From Methylobacterium sp. (GTDB lineage: Bacteria; Pseudomonadota; Alphaproteobacteria; Rhizobiales; Beijerinckiaceae), in contig PNLY01000014.1 of the NCBI GenBank assembly GCA_013823325.1, positions 18,332 through 82,331 of the forward strand: a stretch of DNA of 64,000 nucleotides. The letters are read 5' to 3'. A program made the position numbers and the translations under genes. Under the pieces are notes generated by a model. It was not told the DNA's origin. It searched no databases and saw nothing but the letters and a program-made list of their open reading frames with translations. Numbering within the stretch: position 1 is the stretch's first letter; every line of letters begins with the position of its first letter. Shown piece by piece: positions 25,242-33,380 of the stretch.

Positions 25242-25271
25242 AAGATACGGTGACGCGGCGGCGACGGATCA
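25242..25271 (-). promoter_or_regulatory. ECF (RpoE/ECF11-type) autoregulatory promoter
   Basis: On the minus strand TGATCC (25271-25266) is followed after exactly 18 bases by TATCTT (25247-25242). TGATCC is the -35 remembered for the Rhodobacter RpoE regulon, with 18-base spacing to a TA-rich -10. It lies directly upstream of the sigma-factor gene, which fits the autoregulation known for this family. Confidence 0.65.
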
Positions 25272-25288
25272 CTGCGCTGGCCCGGCCG

Positions 25289-25657
25289 CTAGTCGGCCGA
25301 CTTCCAGCCGACATCGCGGCAGACGAGGCGTCCGAGGATGCAACCGCGCGTGGTGAGTTCGCCCGGAGCGGTTTTGATGGTCATCGAATAGGACCAGTCC
25401 CGCTTGGGATCATAGGCGGTGCCGGAGAAGGAGCCGTCCGCCTGGCGCGCCAGCGTCATGATCAGCTTGTCGCCGGCTGCCTCGCCATTGCTGGCGTCGC
25501 CGATCCAAAGATTGGTGGCGCAGATCTTGTCGCCGCAGGGAGCGATACGAACGCGAGCGTTGCCGTCATCACGCAGCCAGGTGCCGTCGAGCGCGGTCGA
25601 GGCCGCACTCGCGGCCGATGGGGACGCGACGATCAGGGCGAGCAGAAGACGTCTCAT
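25289..25657 (-). CDS. DUF2147 family exported protein
   Basis: This 122-residue protein has a signal peptide (MRRLLLALIVASPSAASA), so it is exported. The mature part has DUF2147 features: LDGTWLRDDGNARVRIAPCGDKICATNLWI, then SFSGTAYDPKRDWSYSMTIK and LTTRGCILGRLVCRDVGW. Four cysteines may form disulfides. ATG 25657 is preferred over TTG 25675 because the signal peptide begins there. It is transcribed towards the sigma gene and ends just before that gene's promoter. Function unknown. Confidence 0.75.
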   Translation of the reverse strand: MRRLLLALIVASPSAASAASTALDGTWLRDDGNARVRIAPCGDKICATNLWIGDASNGEAAGDKLIMTLARQADGSFSGTAYDPKRDWSYSMTIKTAPGELTTRGCILGRLVCRDVGWKSAD

Positions 25658-25687
25658 GCGATGTCCTTTCCGCAAGTTACGTCCCTT

Positions 25688-26287
25688 CTACGCTCGCTGG
25701 TCCGTTCCGGTTTCACCGTCTGGCGCGATGTCCGGGTGTCGCTGGGCGAAAAGCCAGCCTATCAGCGCCGTCAGAGACGCCGCGCTCAGGAAGTTCAGGC
25801 GTTGCAGGGCGAGGTATTCCCGCGGCGAGTAGAGATGCAGCGGAGTCATGACGGCGTCGACGGGGACCAGATAGGCCGCGAAGCTCAGCGCCATGAAGCC
25901 GAGGGCACAAATGCGCTCGTCGCGGCGAAAGAGCAGGGCCGACAGCATCAGGCAGGGAAACAGGAAGGCTTCGACGCCCGAGGCGTTGCCGAAGGCAAAG
26001 CGGCAGAGCAGCGTGTTGCCGATCCCGGCGCACAGCAAAAGGCAGCGCCCGAGCCTGGAATTGCATCGCATCGCGCTCGGCACCAGCGCGAACAGCGGCG
26101 TCGAGAGGAAGGTCAGAAAGGCTGGCGAGATCATCGGCGACACGGCCCAGTAGAGATAGAGCGGATAGAAGGGCTGGTTCGAGACGATCACCAACGCCAC
26201 GGTGTTGGCGATGGCTTCCCGCGGCCGCGGATGGGCGACATGGGCGCCCAGTGCCGCGAACAGACGCTTCAACCGCTTGGCGGGCAT
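25688..26287 (-). CDS. Hypothetical multi-pass membrane protein
   Basis: This 199-residue protein has about six hydrophobic segments (including TVALVIVSNQPFYPLYLYWAV, LTFLSTPLFALVPSAM, LFPCLMLSALLF and ALGFMALSFAAYLVPVDAV). The topology resembles the MASE-type membrane sensor modules that precede cyclases and kinases, but no output domain follows. I do not recognise the family. It is divergently transcribed from the amine-oxidase/DUF1365/CFA operon. ATG 26287 was chosen because the longer frame is antisense to that operon. Confidence 0.6.
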   Translation of the reverse strand: MPAKRLKRLFAALGAHVAHPRPREAIANTVALVIVSNQPFYPLYLYWAVSPMISPAFLTFLSTPLFALVPSAMRCNSRLGRCLLLCAGIGNTLLCRFAFGNASGVEAFLFPCLMLSALLFRRDERICALGFMALSFAAYLVPVDAVMTPLHLYSPREYLALQRLNFLSAASLTALIGWLFAQRHPDIAPDGETGTDQRA

Positions 26288-26428
26288 TGCCGGACCTCTG
26301 TTTGCCTCGTTCTGCTTTACGCGCGGCACGAGCGATCGGCTCACATCGCAGCGGCATTTCCGGAAGCCGGCGACAAATCCAAAGCGCAGCCCCCCGCGTA
26401 TAGCCTTTCCGAAAAGCAAGGAATGGCT

Positions 26429-27769
26429 ATGCCGCAGGCTCACCCACACCCGAAGAGGATCGCCGTCATCGGCGCGGGCATCACCGGGCTGTCGGCGGCT
26501 TGGCTGCTGGGACAGGCGCATGACGTCGTGCTGATCGAGGCCGAGCCGCGGCTCGGCGGGCATGCCAACACTGTGCTGGTGCCGGGAGACGATGGCGGGG
26601 AAACGCCGGTCGATACCGGCTTCATCGTCTACAACGAGAGGACCTACCCGAACTTCGTCGCCCTGCTCGACCATCTCGGCGTCGCGACGCAGCCGACCGA
26701 GATGTCCTTTGCCGTCTCGCTCGACGCTGGGCGCCTCGAATACAGCGGCACCGGCCTTGCCGGCCTGTTCGCGCAGCCGGGCAATCTCGCCAACCCGCGC
26801 TTCTGGGCCATGCTCCGGGGTCTCGTCCGCTTCTACCGTGACGCCACCCGCGATGCCCGGGCAGGAAGCGCCGCGGCAATGACGCTCGGCGAGTATCTGG
26901 CTGCCGGCGGCTATGGCGCCGCGTTCCGGGACGATCACCTGCTGCCGATGGCGGCGGCGATCTGGTCGGCTCCCTGCTCGGAGATCCTGTCCTATCCTGC
27001 CCAGGCCTTCCTGCGCTTCCATCATAATCATGGCCTGCTGCAACTGACCGACCGCCCGCTCTGGCGCACCGTCACCGGCGGCAGCGCGGTCTATGTCGAG
27101 CGGCTGCGCAGCCGGTTTCGCGGCAGCGTCCGGCTTGGCACACCGGCGCGGCAGGTCAGGCGCTCGCCGAACGAGGTGCTGGTTGCGGGCGACGGCTGGA
27201 GCGAGCGCTTCGACCAGGTCGTCTTCGCGACCCATGCCGACCGGACGCTGGCGCTGCTGGCCGATCCCGATCCGCTCGAAGCGAGTGCGCTCGGCGCCTT
27301 TCGCTACAGCCGCAACCGCGCCGTGCTGCATGGCGACGAGGCCTTGATGCCGCGCCGCCGCCGCGCCTGGGCGAGCTGGAACCATCTCGGCGAGCGCGCC
27401 CGGCCCGACGCCGCCTGCGCGGTCACCTACTGGATGAACCTCCTGCAGGACCTGCCCAGGCAGCGGCCGTTCTTCGTCACGTTGAACCCGCCCGAGACGC
27501 TGCGTGCCGAAACCATCCTGCGCGAAGAGGTCTACGAGCATCCGATCTTCGACCGGGCCGCGCTCGCAGCCCAGGAGCATCTGTGGACATTGCAGGGTGC
27601 GAGGCGCAGCTGGTTCTGCGGCGCCTATTTCGGCTCAGGCTTTCACGAGGACGGGCTGCAATCGGGCCTCGCCGTCGCCGAGGCGCTCGGCGACGTCCGG
27701 CGTCCCTGGAACGTCGCCAACGAATCCGGTCGCATCCCGCTCCCCGTCCGGCGCGAGCTGGCGGCATGA
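26429..27769 (+). CDS. FAD-dependent amine-oxidase-like oxidoreductase
   Basis: This 446-residue flavoprotein has an N-terminal dinucleotide motif, IAVIGAGITGLSAAWLLGQ, followed by VVLIEAEPRLGGHANT. Middle motifs are GFIVYNERTYPNFVALLDHLG and PMAAAIWSAPCSEILSYPA. The C-terminal FAD segment is WFCGAYFGSGFHEDGLQSGLAVAEAL. A homologue sits with DUF1365 and CFA synthase in the RpoE regulon of Rhodobacter, where the set is tied to fatty-acid modification. AAGGA about seven bases upstream supports ATG 26429. Upstream, AAATCC-N18-TATAGC could be a weak ECF-type promoter. Confidence 0.87.
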   Translation: MPQAHPHPKRIAVIGAGITGLSAAWLLGQAHDVVLIEAEPRLGGHANTVLVPGDDGGETPVDTGFIVYNERTYPNFVALLDHLGVATQPTEMSFAVSLDAGRLEYSGTGLAGLFAQPGNLANPRFWAMLRGLVRFYRDATRDARAGSAAAMTLGEYLAAGGYGAAFRDDHLLPMAAAIWSAPCSEILSYPAQAFLRFHHNHGLLQLTDRPLWRTVTGGSAVYVERLRSRFRGSVRLGTPARQVRRSPNEVLVAGDGWSERFDQVVFATHADRTLALLADPDPLEASALGAFRYSRNRAVLHGDEALMPRRRRAWASWNHLGERARPDAACAVTYWMNLLQDLPRQRPFFVTLNPPETLRAETILREEVYEHPIFDRAALAAQEHLWTLQGARRSWFCGAYFGSGFHEDGLQSGLAVAEALGDVRRPWNVANESGRIPLPVRRELAA

Positions 27770-28578
27770 CGCGCAGCGACACCTGGCAGTCCGCGCTCTA
27801 TGTCGGCCGCGTCCGCCACAGCCGCTTCCGGCCGAAGCCGCATGCGCTGGCCTATCGCGTCTTCTGGATGCTGCTCGATCTCGACGAGATCAATGCCCTG
27901 GCAAAGCGATCCCACCTGTTCTCGCGCAACCACTTCAACCTCTACGCCTTCCGGGACGCCGATTACGGCGACCGCAGCGGCAGACCTTTGAAGGACCAGG
28001 TTGCGGAAGCGCTGGCGGCGGCGGGCATCGGCTGGGACGACGGCGCAGTGCGGCTGCTGACGATGCCGCGCATCCTCGGCTATGCCTTCAATCCGGTCAG
28101 CATCTACTTCTGCTACGGCCGCGATGGCGGCCTGCGGGCCACCATCTACGAGGTGCACAACACCTTCGGCGAGATCCACAGCTATGTCGCACCGGTCGGC
28201 GGGCAGGCGCGTCCCGTGCGGCAAGAGGCGGAAAAGCGCTTCCATGTCTCGCCCTTCATGGGGCTTGCCATGCGCTACGCCTTTCAGGTCGACCCGCCGG
28301 GCGAGCGCGTCGCGGTCGTGATCGACGGGCATGACGCCGAGGGCAGGCTGATCGCCGCCTCCCTCAGCGGCGAACGTCGCACGCTCGACGACCCGGCACT
28401 GCTGCGCCTGCTGGCGACCCACCCGCTGCTGACCTTGAAGGTCACCGCCGCCATCCATTGGCACGCGCTGCGTCTGCTGGCGAAGCGTGTGCGCTGGTGG
28501 ACGCATCCTGCGCCGCCCGAGCATCGGTTCAGCACCGGCCGGGCGGCTCCTCTTCCGAAGGGATCGACGCAGCCATGA
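27766..28578 (+). CDS. DUF1365 family protein
   Basis: This 270-residue protein fits DUF1365: ALYVGRVRHSRFRPKPHALAYRVFWMLLDLDE near the N-terminus, FSRNHFNLYAFRDADYGD, LGYAFNPVSIYFCY and VHNTFGEIHSYV. Function is unproven. The fixed company of amine oxidase and CFA synthase suggests a shared fatty-acid modification, possibly furan fatty acids or related lipids. It overlaps the amine-oxidase stop by four bases and the CFA-synthase start by four bases. Confidence 0.88.
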   Translation: MTRSDTWQSALYVGRVRHSRFRPKPHALAYRVFWMLLDLDEINALAKRSHLFSRNHFNLYAFRDADYGDRSGRPLKDQVAEALAAAGIGWDDGAVRLLTMPRILGYAFNPVSIYFCYGRDGGLRATIYEVHNTFGEIHSYVAPVGGQARPVRQEAEKRFHVSPFMGLAMRYAFQVDPPGERVAVVIDGHDAEGRLIAASLSGERRTLDDPALLRLLATHPLLTLKVTAAIHWHALRLLAKRVRWWTHPAPPEHRFSTGRAAPLPKGSTQP

Positions 28579-29813
28579 GGCTTCCCGACACCGAACGCCA
28601 GGCATCGATGGCCGAATCGTCGCTCTCGCTGCCGGGCGGCATCGGCCTCTCCCGCTGGTTCCTGCGCCGGCTGCTCTCGCAGATCGTCGTCGGCCGGCTG
28701 AGCATCGTCACGCCTGAAGGCGAGCAGCTTTGGAGTGGCTCTGCCGGTCCCGGCCCGCAGGCGGCGATTGTCCTGAAGAACTGGCGCGCCATGCGTCGGT
28801 TGATGCTCGACGGCGACATCGGCCTGGCCGAGGCCTATCGCGACGGCGATTTCACGACGCCCGACCTGACGGCGCTGATCGAACTCGGGGCGCGCAACGA
28901 CGCGACGCTGCGCCGGCTGGTCTCCGGCACCTGGCCCGCGCGCCTGCTCAACCGTCTCAGGCACTGGCGCAACGCCAACAGCCGGACTGGCAGCCGCCGC
29001 AACATCACCGCTCACTATGATCTCGGCAACGACTTCTACCGGCATTGGCTGGATGGGAGCATGACCTACTCGTCCGCGCTCTACGAGGCGCCGACGGACA
29101 CGCTGGAGGCCGCGCAACAGCGCAAGCTCGACAGGATCGTCGAGATGCTCGCGCTATCGGGCGGCGAGCACGTCCTCGAGATAGGCTGCGGCTGGGGCGC
29201 CCTGGCCGAGCGCCTGGCCCGCGAAGGCTGCCGCGTCACGGCGATCACGCTCTCGCCGTCGCAGCTCGACTACGCGCAAAGGCGGATCGCCGCGGCCGGG
29301 CTGGCGGACCGGGTCGACCTTCGCCTCCAGGATTATCGCGACGTTGTCGGCACGTTCGATCGCATCGTCTCGATCGAGATGATCGAGGCGGTGGGGCGCG
29401 ATTACTGGCCGACCTATTTTGCCGCCTTGAGCGGTTCGCTGACGCCCCATGGTCATGCGGTGCTGCAGGCGATCACCATCGACGACGCGCTGTTCGAGCC
29501 GTACCAGCAGGGCACGGATTTCATCCAGCGCTTCATCTTTCCCGGCGGCTCTCTGCCGTCGGTTCCCGCGCTGACCGGCGCGGCGAAGGCGGCGGGGCTG
29601 GCCGAGATCGAGAGGCTCGGATTCGGCGCGAGCTACGCATCGACCTTGAAGGAATGGCGGCGGCGCTTCCTGGAGCACTGGCCGCAGATCGCCCCGCAAG
29701 GCTTCGACGAGCCGTTCCGCAGGCTCTGGGAGTTCTATCTGAGCTATTGCGAGGCTGGTTTCCGAGCCGGCACGATCGACGTCAGCCTGATCGCCTTGGG
29801 CCAGCGCCGATAG
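28575..29813 (+). CDS. cfa: Cyclopropane-fatty-acyl-phospholipid synthase
   Basis: This 412-residue SAM-dependent enzyme acts on unsaturated chains in membrane phospholipids. It has the full CFA arrangement: an N-terminal lipid-binding domain to about residue 140, then NITAHYDLGNDFYRHWLDGSMTYSSALY (143-170), the SAM motif VLEIGCGWGALAERLA (200-215), IVSIEMIEAVGRDYW, and a C-terminal FIQRFIFPGGSLPS segment. It is the last gene of the three-gene operon. It is the second CFA-type protein within 6 kb; the other, at 22178, lacks the N-terminal domain, suggesting different substrates. Confidence 0.93.
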   Translation: MRLPDTERQASMAESSLSLPGGIGLSRWFLRRLLSQIVVGRLSIVTPEGEQLWSGSAGPGPQAAIVLKNWRAMRRLMLDGDIGLAEAYRDGDFTTPDLTALIELGARNDATLRRLVSGTWPARLLNRLRHWRNANSRTGSRRNITAHYDLGNDFYRHWLDGSMTYSSALYEAPTDTLEAAQQRKLDRIVEMLALSGGEHVLEIGCGWGALAERLAREGCRVTAITLSPSQLDYAQRRIAAAGLADRVDLRLQDYRDVVGTFDRIVSIEMIEAVGRDYWPTYFAALSGSLTPHGHAVLQAITIDDALFEPYQQGTDFIQRFIFPGGSLPSVPALTGAAKAAGLAEIERLGFGASYASTLKEWRRRFLEHWPQIAPQGFDEPFRRLWEFYLSYCEAGFRAGTIDVSLIALGQRR

Positions 29814-30040
29814 ACCTTCGTAAGCTCACTTGCTTCTGCGCGCCCTTTGCGGATGAGCGGCCAGCGTGCGGACGTTCGTGCGACAAAAGTTGGCGGACAG
29901 TGCGATACCCGAAAGCGACATCCCGATGTCGGCTTGTCGAGACAACAGTCTTTCAATTCGGAACTAGGGACGCTCCACCACAGCGAGATGGCAGATGGCG
30001 AGCCATCCCTGGCGGCAATGCCCGACGTGAGCGGTCCCCC

Positions 30041-31492
30041 TCAAGCCGCTCGCGGTAAACGCAAGCCCGGCGCAAGGCTGCCGACATGCTTGAGATCGGT
30101 AATGAAGCGCTTGGTTTCGCTCTCTTTCGCCTGCTCGTCCGGCAGCCGCAGCAGATAAGAAGGGTGGACCGTTGCCAGCAACGGCGTGCCATCCGGCAGC
30201 GCAAGCTCGCGCCCGCGCGCCGACGCCAGCGAGCCGGCATGGCCGGTCAGCGCCTTCAGCGCGGTCGCGCCCAGCGCCACCACCAGCTGTGGCTTAACGA
30301 AGCCGAGCTCGAGATCGAGCCAGAAGCGGCAGGCCTTGACCTCGCCGGCATTCGGCTTCTCGTGGATGCGCCTCTTGCCCCGCAGCTGGAATTTGAAGTG
30401 CTTCACCGCATTGGTGACATAGGCTTGGGTGCGGTCGAGTCCGGCCTCCGCCATCGCCCGGTCGAAGACCTTGCCGGCCGGGCCGACAAAGGGCGTGCCG
30501 GCGAGGTCCTCCTGGTCGCCGGGCTGCTCGCCGACGAAGACGACCGGCGCACTGCGCGACCCCTCGCCGAAGACTGTCTGCGTCGCATCGCACCAGAGAT
30601 CGCAGCGCCGGCAGGAGCGCGCGGCGGAAGCGGCCTCCTCCCAGCTCTCGATCGCCGAAAGGTCGGGCGCGGCCGGGTCGGGGGTCGAGGCAGCTGGCCG
30701 TCGCTTCTGCGGTGAGGTCGGAGCGCTCATGATCATTTCCTGCGTTCGCCTGGTGGCATCGGCGATCAGAGGAGAAATCAGTTCGGCCTCGGGCAGGTTC
30801 CGCCAGTATTTCACCGGCATCTCCGCCTTCATCGCCTTCGGCTTCAGCCGGGCCGGGTTGAAGATGCTGGCGTAGTAGGTCCGCCACCACTCCTCCATCG
30901 CGTCGCTGGTCGGCGCCTGTGCCCGCGTCGCCGCCTCGCCGAGCTTGAGCTCGCGCACGTCCCAGAGCAGCGTTCCCCGCGGCGTCAGGATCGTCCAGCG
31001 CATCGTGGTGAAGCGCTCGACGAAGAAGGGCGCGACCTTTTCCAGGATATGGTGCTCGGGATCGAACCAGGCGACGAAGGCCTCGCCGCCCTCTCCGTCA
31101 TCGACCTCGCGGAAGCGCACGAAGGCGGTCATCTTGTGCATGTCGCGCCGGACCGAGCGTGCCAGGGCCTCGGCGCGGTGGACGTCGTGATCGGAGGCGA
31201 TCTGGAGCAGCTCGCGCTCCTCCTGCAGGCGCCAGAGCAGGCGATAGAGCAGGTCGAAGCGCGCGGGATCGCTATGGCAGATCACCTGCTGCGCCAGCGT
31301 GATGAAGGCGCGCGGCACGCTCAAGCCCCTGCCCTCGCCACCCTCGACGACATCCTCGCCGAACAGGCCGGTATCATGATCGCCGACGCGCCAGTCGATC
31401 GCCGACGGCGCCACCAGCGCTTGCGCGAAGCGCCGGGCAAAACCGCGCCAGCCCTCGAAATCGGCGGGATGGGACAGACGCGCTACGAACAT
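30041..31492 (-). CDS. udgX: UdgX-type uracil-DNA binding protein fused to DUF4130 domain
   Basis: This 483-residue DNA-repair protein has an N-terminal DUF4130-like domain (about 1-250) and a C-terminal uracil-DNA glycosylase domain (about 280-480). The glycosylase part has an iron-sulfur cysteine start CRRCDLW (C294, C297), GEQPGDQEDLAGTPFVGPAGKVFD (321-344), and HPSYLLR (443-449). It also has the UdgX-specific loop KRRIH at 373-377. In characterised UdgX proteins the histidine of KRRIH becomes covalently linked to the uracil site. ATG 31492 overlaps the radical SAM stop codon (TGATG). The operon begins at a LexA box, tying it to the SOS response. Confidence 0.93.
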   Translation of the reverse strand: MFVARLSHPADFEGWRGFARRFAQALVAPSAIDWRVGDHDTGLFGEDVVEGGEGRGLSVPRAFITLAQQVICHSDPARFDLLYRLLWRLQEERELLQIASDHDVHRAEALARSVRRDMHKMTAFVRFREVDDGEGGEAFVAWFDPEHHILEKVAPFFVERFTTMRWTILTPRGTLLWDVRELKLGEAATRAQAPTSDAMEEWWRTYYASIFNPARLKPKAMKAEMPVKYWRNLPEAELISPLIADATRRTQEMIMSAPTSPQKRRPAASTPDPAAPDLSAIESWEEAASAARSCRRCDLWCDATQTVFGEGSRSAPVVFVGEQPGDQEDLAGTPFVGPAGKVFDRAMAEAGLDRTQAYVTNAVKHFKFQLRGKRRIHEKPNAGEVKACRFWLDLELGFVKPQLVVALGATALKALTGHAGSLASARGRELALPDGTPLLATVHPSYLLRLPDEQAKESETKRFITDLKHVGSLAPGLRLPRAA

Positions 31493-32739
31493 CAGAGCAG
31501 CACCAGTTGCTGCGGCTTCGGCGCCAGCTGCGCCTTCAGCCGCTCGCCGTCGAGCGTCGCGCCCGGCCGCCAATCGGCGGTGACGATGAACTGCCGGAGC
31601 ACGCGCAGCGAACGCACCAGCCGCCCGACATCCTCCAGCCTCAGCCGCCGGAAGCGGCGCATGGCGAGGATGCGCTCGACACTGCGCGTGCCGAGCCCGG
31701 GAATGCGCAGCAGCAGTTCGCGCTCGGCGCGGTTGACGTCGACCGGGAAGCGGCCGCGATGGCGCAGGGCCCAGGCGAGCTTGGGATCGACGGAAAGGTC
31801 GAGCATGCCGCCCGGCGCCGCATCCATGATCTCGTCGACCTCGAAGCCGTAGAAGCGTGTCAGCCAGTCGGCCTGGTAGAGCCGGTGCTCGCGCATCAGC
31901 GGCGGCTCCGACAGCGGCAATTGCTTCGACGAATCCGGGATCGGGCTGAAGGCGGAATAGTAGACGCGGCGCAGGCCATAGGCGCCGTAGAGCTGGGCGC
32001 TGCGCTGCAGGATGGTGGCATCGCTGGCATCGTCGGCGCCGACGATCATCTGCGTGCTCTGCCCCGCCGGCGAGAAGGCCGGCGCCCGCTTCGAGCGTTC
32101 GCGCTCGGCTGCGGCCTCGTCGATCCGGAGCTTGAGGCCACCCATGGCGCTGCGGATATCGAGCGCCTGCTTTTCCGGCGCAAAGCGCTTGAGCGAGGTC
32201 TCGCTCGGCAGTTCGACATTGATCGAGACCCGGTCGGCGAACAGCGCGGCGCGGTCGATCAGATCCTGACTCGCGCTCGGGATCAGCTTGAGATGGATAT
32301 AGCCGCGGAAATCATGTTCCAGCCGCAGGCTCTCGGCGACGCGCACCAGCTCGCCCATGGTGTAGTCCGGCGAGCGGATGATGCCGGAGGAGAGGAACAG
32401 GCCCTCGATATAGTTGCGCTTGTAGAAGTTCAGCGTCAGCGCCACGACCTCCTCGACCGAAAAACGCGCCCGCCGGACATTGCTCGAACTGCGGTTGATG
32501 CAGAAGACGCAGTCGTAAGAGCAGAAATTGGTCAGCAGGATTTTTAGCAGTGAGATGCAGCGTCCATCCGGCGCATAGGAATGGCAGATGCCCGAGCCCG
32601 TGGTCGAGCCAACGCCCTTGCCGCCGACCGAATTGCGCTCCGCCGTGCCCGAGGAGGCGCAGGAAGCGTCGTATTTCGCGGCGTCGCTGAGGATTTCCAG
32701 CTTCTGAAGCGTGGTGAGCTGCGCCAAGCGCGCCTCCAT
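31492..32739 (-). CDS. Putative DNA modification/repair radical SAM protein
   Basis: This 415-residue radical SAM enzyme carries the 4Fe-4S motif C73-x3-C77-x2-C80 in NFCSYDCVFCINRSSSN. A C-terminal helix-hairpin-helix-like segment, RIPGLGTRSVERILAMRRF, suggests DNA contact. The family is known from its consistent pairing with UdgX/DUF4130 genes, but its reaction is not established. I favour ATG 32739 over GTG 32745, because the LexA box ends immediately before it and the transcript probably starts there. The downstream UdgX gene is translationally coupled. Confidence 0.9.
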   Translation of the reverse strand: MEARLAQLTTLQKLEILSDAAKYDASCASSGTAERNSVGGKGVGSTTGSGICHSYAPDGRCISLLKILLTNFCSYDCVFCINRSSSNVRRARFSVEEVVALTLNFYKRNYIEGLFLSSGIIRSPDYTMGELVRVAESLRLEHDFRGYIHLKLIPSASQDLIDRAALFADRVSINVELPSETSLKRFAPEKQALDIRSAMGGLKLRIDEAAAERERSKRAPAFSPAGQSTQMIVGADDASDATILQRSAQLYGAYGLRRVYYSAFSPIPDSSKQLPLSEPPLMREHRLYQADWLTRFYGFEVDEIMDAAPGGMLDLSVDPKLAWALRHRGRFPVDVNRAERELLLRIPGLGTRSVERILAMRRFRRLRLEDVGRLVRSLRVLRQFIVTADWRPGATLDGERLKAQLAPKPQQLVLL

Positions 32740-32754
32740 GTTCACTATATGTTC
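32740..32754 (-). promoter_or_regulatory. LexA (SOS) box of the radical SAM-UdgX operon
   Basis: GTTCACTATATGTTC on the plus strand (GAAC-N7-GAAC on the minus strand) matches the alphaproteobacterial LexA box GTTC-N7-GTTC exactly. It directly abuts the ATG at 32739 and contains TATAGT, a possible -10. This implies repression by LexA and perhaps a leaderless mRNA after induction. Confidence 0.8.
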
Positions 32755-33183
32755 TATATTAGGCCAAACGCCTCCCTCCCGCCAGAGGTTCCACAGTGCA
32801 TGATCGTCGCAGCATTGCTCCCTGGCAGTCGATGACAGAGCAATCTGCGCGCCGCCCGGCTGTCCTCGAGGCTACAGGAGACCCGAAGCACCGTTGGCAG
32901 TTTGCATCGAGGTTGAAGTTGCACCGGGACGAAACGGACGAGCATGCCCCTGGCCCATGTCGCTAACACGGGTAGGCCGCAACCGTCAGTTTCTGAGCGC
33001 GAAGCAGGCAGATCCTCGAAAAATGCGCAGAAATGTTTCTCGGAGAAATCACCGCTAAGAGCCGCTTGCCACGTGAGGCGGGGGAACGACGTCCAATTTT
33101 GAACCACCGTGCGCGAGGCGCTGCAGGTGTTCATCTCCTGTCTGCCGTCGTTCAGGTACAAAGTCGCGAATTGGCCCGTCAGC
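32755..33183. other. Intergenic stretch without recognisable gene
   Basis: About 430 bases lie between the SOS operon and the LacI remnant. Open frames on both strands are arginine-rich shadow-like readings with no family pattern, and I see no RNA gene or repeat. The left part must contain the rest of the SOS promoter. Confidence 0.5.
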
Positions 33184-33378
33184 CTAGCCCAGGCGCGCCG
33201 TCGAGCGCCGCACCACGAGCTCCACCGGCAGCATCGTCGTCTCGGCAAAACGGCCGGAGACGAGCGCCATCAGCGTCTCCGCCGCCAATGTCCCGATTCG
33301 GCTGATCGGCAGATGGACGGTGGTCAGCGAAGGCGAGACATGGGCCGACATGTCGAGGCCGTCGATCCCGACGACAGA
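33184..33378 (-). pseudogene. C-terminal fragment of a second LacI-family regulator
   Basis: The minus-strand frame ending at TAG 33184 reads VVGIDGLDMSAHVSPSLTTV, then HLPISRIGTLAAETLMALVSGRF and TMLPVELVVRRSTARLG. This is the typical C-terminal end of a LacI-family sensor domain. It has no start codon or DNA-binding domain and lies in a different frame from the intact LacI gene that ends just upstream. It looks like the tail of a lost paralogue left by recombination. Confidence 0.7.
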
Positions 33379-33380
33379 GC

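Noticed and set aside
25250-26428. N-terminal extension of the amine oxidase back to 25250
   Set aside because: The extension is antisense to the DUF2147 and membrane-protein genes. The FAD motif begins just after 26429.
32754-33248. 164-codon minus-strand ORF after the SOS operon
   Set aside because: Arginine- and serine-rich, with no motif. It overlaps the LacI remnant in another frame.
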